NCBI RefSeq assembly: GCF_044502415.1
Contig: NZ_CP172402.1
Direction: 5' to 3' (one strand)
Source: Haloimpatiens lingqiaonensis
GTDB lineage: Bacteria; Bacillota; Clostridia; Clostridiales; Clostridiaceae
DNA: 64,000 nucleotides
Part shown: positions 62,705 to 64,000 of the stretch, in pieces
Position numbering within the stretch: the stretch's first letter is position 1
How the letters are laid out: each line of letters starts with the position of its first letter
Notes under the pieces: model-generated
Database searches by the model: none
What the model saw: the letters and a program-made list of their open reading frames with translations, nothing else
Told to the model about the DNA's origin: nothing
Program-made: the position numbers and the translations under genes

Positions 62705-64000
62705 TTAGTTATCTATTAATTCATATACATCCTTGGGTATATTTATATAAATATTGCCCTCTGCCTCATTAACTAACTTACTTTTATATATCTCATATTC
62801 AATTATGCCTCTATCAATATTTTTTTCTCTCTCAAACCCTCTCACTGACATAAAAACTTTGTCTAAATCTAATTGACCATATCCCCATTCTCTATTGGGA
62901 TAAACATCACCAGTTCTCTGTCTTGCTCCTCTTATAAGATAAGTTTTTAACTTAGTTGAATACATAGTTTTATCATTTCCTTTAACTATACCCCATTCCA
63001 AAAGCAAAGCCGAAGCCCCTGCAGTTACTGCTGCTGCCACACTGCTTCCGCTTACCGTAGTTACGCCTCCACCAACAGAGGTAGTTACAGCATTTACTCC
63101 TCCAGCTGCTATGTCTGGCTTTACTCTTAAATCCCTAGTATAACCTTTACCAGAAGCAGCTACTACAGTATTAGTATTTTGATTATAATAAGCACAAGAT
63201 ATGATTTTATTAGAAGTAGATGGTATTGTTAGAGTTACATATTGAGATGGCGCCAAAAATCTCGTACCATCTTTAAGAAGTTCCCTTTGTGGCAGCCATA
63301 TATCATATCTTCCACTAACTATATAATCCCCTATTAGTTTAAATCGCCATATACCACTAGTTACATTTTTAATATTAACTCTAATAAGCTCATCTCCTGT
63401 TATTTCCTCTGGAATAAAATATTTCACTAATATAGTGCTACCTTCATAAACTAATCTTATTTCCTCCTGTTCCTGAATCTTTGCTGGTATCCTATCCACT
63501 ACTTCACCGGATGGGGATATTATTCCTATGGATACCTTATCAGGTTTTTTGCACCATATTTCAAAACTTAAATCTCTTTCCATTTCATCAACTTTTATCT
63601 CAACAATTCTTTCCTCACCTTGTTTAAGAATACCATCAGTATGAATATCACCGTCGCCTTCATTACCACATGCTGTAACCGCAACTATGCCCCTTATTTT
63701 ACTTATTTCATCTATAAATCTTTCTAATATAGCACTTCCATCATGAGCCCCTTCATTAGTTCCTAAAGGTATATATATTACTGTGGGCATATTTAATTTT
63801 TTAGCTAAATTATATATATGCTTAACTGCTAATATTATATTTACGCTGGAATATACAGGTATACCTTTTCCCTCAATAGCCCCTGAAGGCAATATAACTC
63901 TATCTGGTTTTAACTTAACTACTGCAAACTGACAATCTGGTGCTGCACCTACTAATTCAGGGTTAATACCTCTTGCACCTATTATTCCAGCCATGTTGGT
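62705..64000 (-). CDS. Csp-type subtilisin-like germination protease, 5' end outside window
   Basis: 432 residues visible. Subtilase (S8) core with the catalytic Ser in VSGSSVAAAVTAGASALLLEW, ACGNEGDGD oxyanion Asn block, and GTNMAGIIGARG-like start of the His motif at the window edge (the position that is often the second His in HGTHVAG is Asn here). The catalytic His and Asp lie beyond base 64000. In C. perfringens the order is cspA-cspB-cspC-sleC, so by position this is cspC; unlike C. difficile CspC, the Ser is intact. It would process pro-SleC. 111 bases separate it from sleC. Confidence 0.88.
   Translation of the reverse strand, partial: TNMAGIIGARGINPELVGAAPDCQFAVVKLKPDRVILPSGAIEGKGIPVYSSVNIILAVKHIYNLAKKLNMPTVIYIPLGTNEGAHDGSAILERFIDEISKIRGIVAVTACGNEGDGDIHTDGILKQGEERIVEIKVDEMERDLSFEIWCKKPDKVSIGIISPSGEVVDRIPAKIQEQEEIRLVYEGSTILVKYFIPEEITGDELIRVNIKNVTSGIWRFKLIGDYIVSGRYDIWLPQRELLKDGTRFLAPSQYVTLTIPSTSNKIISCAYYNQNTNTVVAASGKGYTRDLRVKPDIAAGGVNAVTTSVGGGVTTVSGSSVAAAVTAGASALLLEWGIVKGNDKTMYSTKLKTYLIRGARQRTGDVYPNREWGYGQLDLDKVFMSVRGFEREKNIDRGIIEYEIYKSKLVNEAEGNIYINIPKDVYELIDN

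Overview
The window is low-GC, strongly A+T-rich Firmicute DNA. Its gene content and order (spoIIE, yabP/yabQ/divIC/yabR, hup, yabN-mazG, spoVB, spoVT, prsA, mfd, pth; prs-glmU-spoVG-purR-murC; sleC with a Csp protease; an H-NOX-linked chemoreceptor) point to a spore-forming, anaerobic Clostridium, most likely of the C. botulinum group I / C. sporogenes cluster. That assignment comes from family knowledge, not from a search. Almost everything from 1 to 43.4 kb is on the minus strand.

Region by region. 1-2.7 kb: 5' part of an oligopeptide ABC operon (lipoprotein binding protein plus a cut-off permease) behind a structured leader with its own promoter and terminator. 2.7-4.3 kb: a complete ISLre2-type insertion sequence. 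4.5-7.8 kb: a GC-richer foreign segment with an AraC/GyrI regulator, a yjdF gene broken by an in-frame stop, a tfoX stub, a frameshifted CDP-alcohol phosphatidyltransferase and an ATL/MGMT-like gene. This segment runs in frame into the 3' end of lysS, so lysyl-tRNA synthetase carries an extra methionyl-tRNA-synthetase-type tRNA-binding domain. 7.4-12.7 kb: lysS, greA, an unknown gene, dus, coaX. 12.8-16.3 kb: a biotin-dependent, Na+-pumping decarboxylase. 16.4-23 kb: ftsH, hpt, tilS, spoIIE. 23.5-24.3 kb: eight tRNA genes in a partly duplicated Met/fMet/Leu array. 24.5-36 kb: the long spoIIE-to-pth housekeeping and sporulation cluster. 36-43.4 kb: htrA, a two-component system, prs, glmU, spoVG, purR.

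From 43.7 kb there is a mix of strands: murC and a small membrane protein (+), tRNA-Pro, a HAD phosphatase, a membrane-anchored SH3-like protein, then comB, a YhcC-type radical SAM protein and a lipoprotein (-), a YkvI-like permease and a PflA-like radical SAM protein (+), a hypervariable octanucleotide array, a lipase-like hydrolase, and a glycerol catabolic region. In that region glpK has its own promoter and a cre-like site, while a three-gene FAD/FAD/DUF1667 glycerol-3-phosphate oxidation operon sits behind a GlpP-type terminator leader. glpP itself lies in one transcription unit with an H-NOX chemoreceptor. The window ends with sleC and a truncated Csp germination protease.

Three copies of a ~135-bp, multi-hairpin element occur at 2.3, 23.2 and 49.9 kb with no transposase attached. 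They look like mobile, structured-RNA-like elements of IS200/IS605 type. The items most worth following up are the LysRS chimera and the decaying island behind it, these repeated elements, the structured leader of the peptide transporter, and the H-NOX/GlpP linkage.
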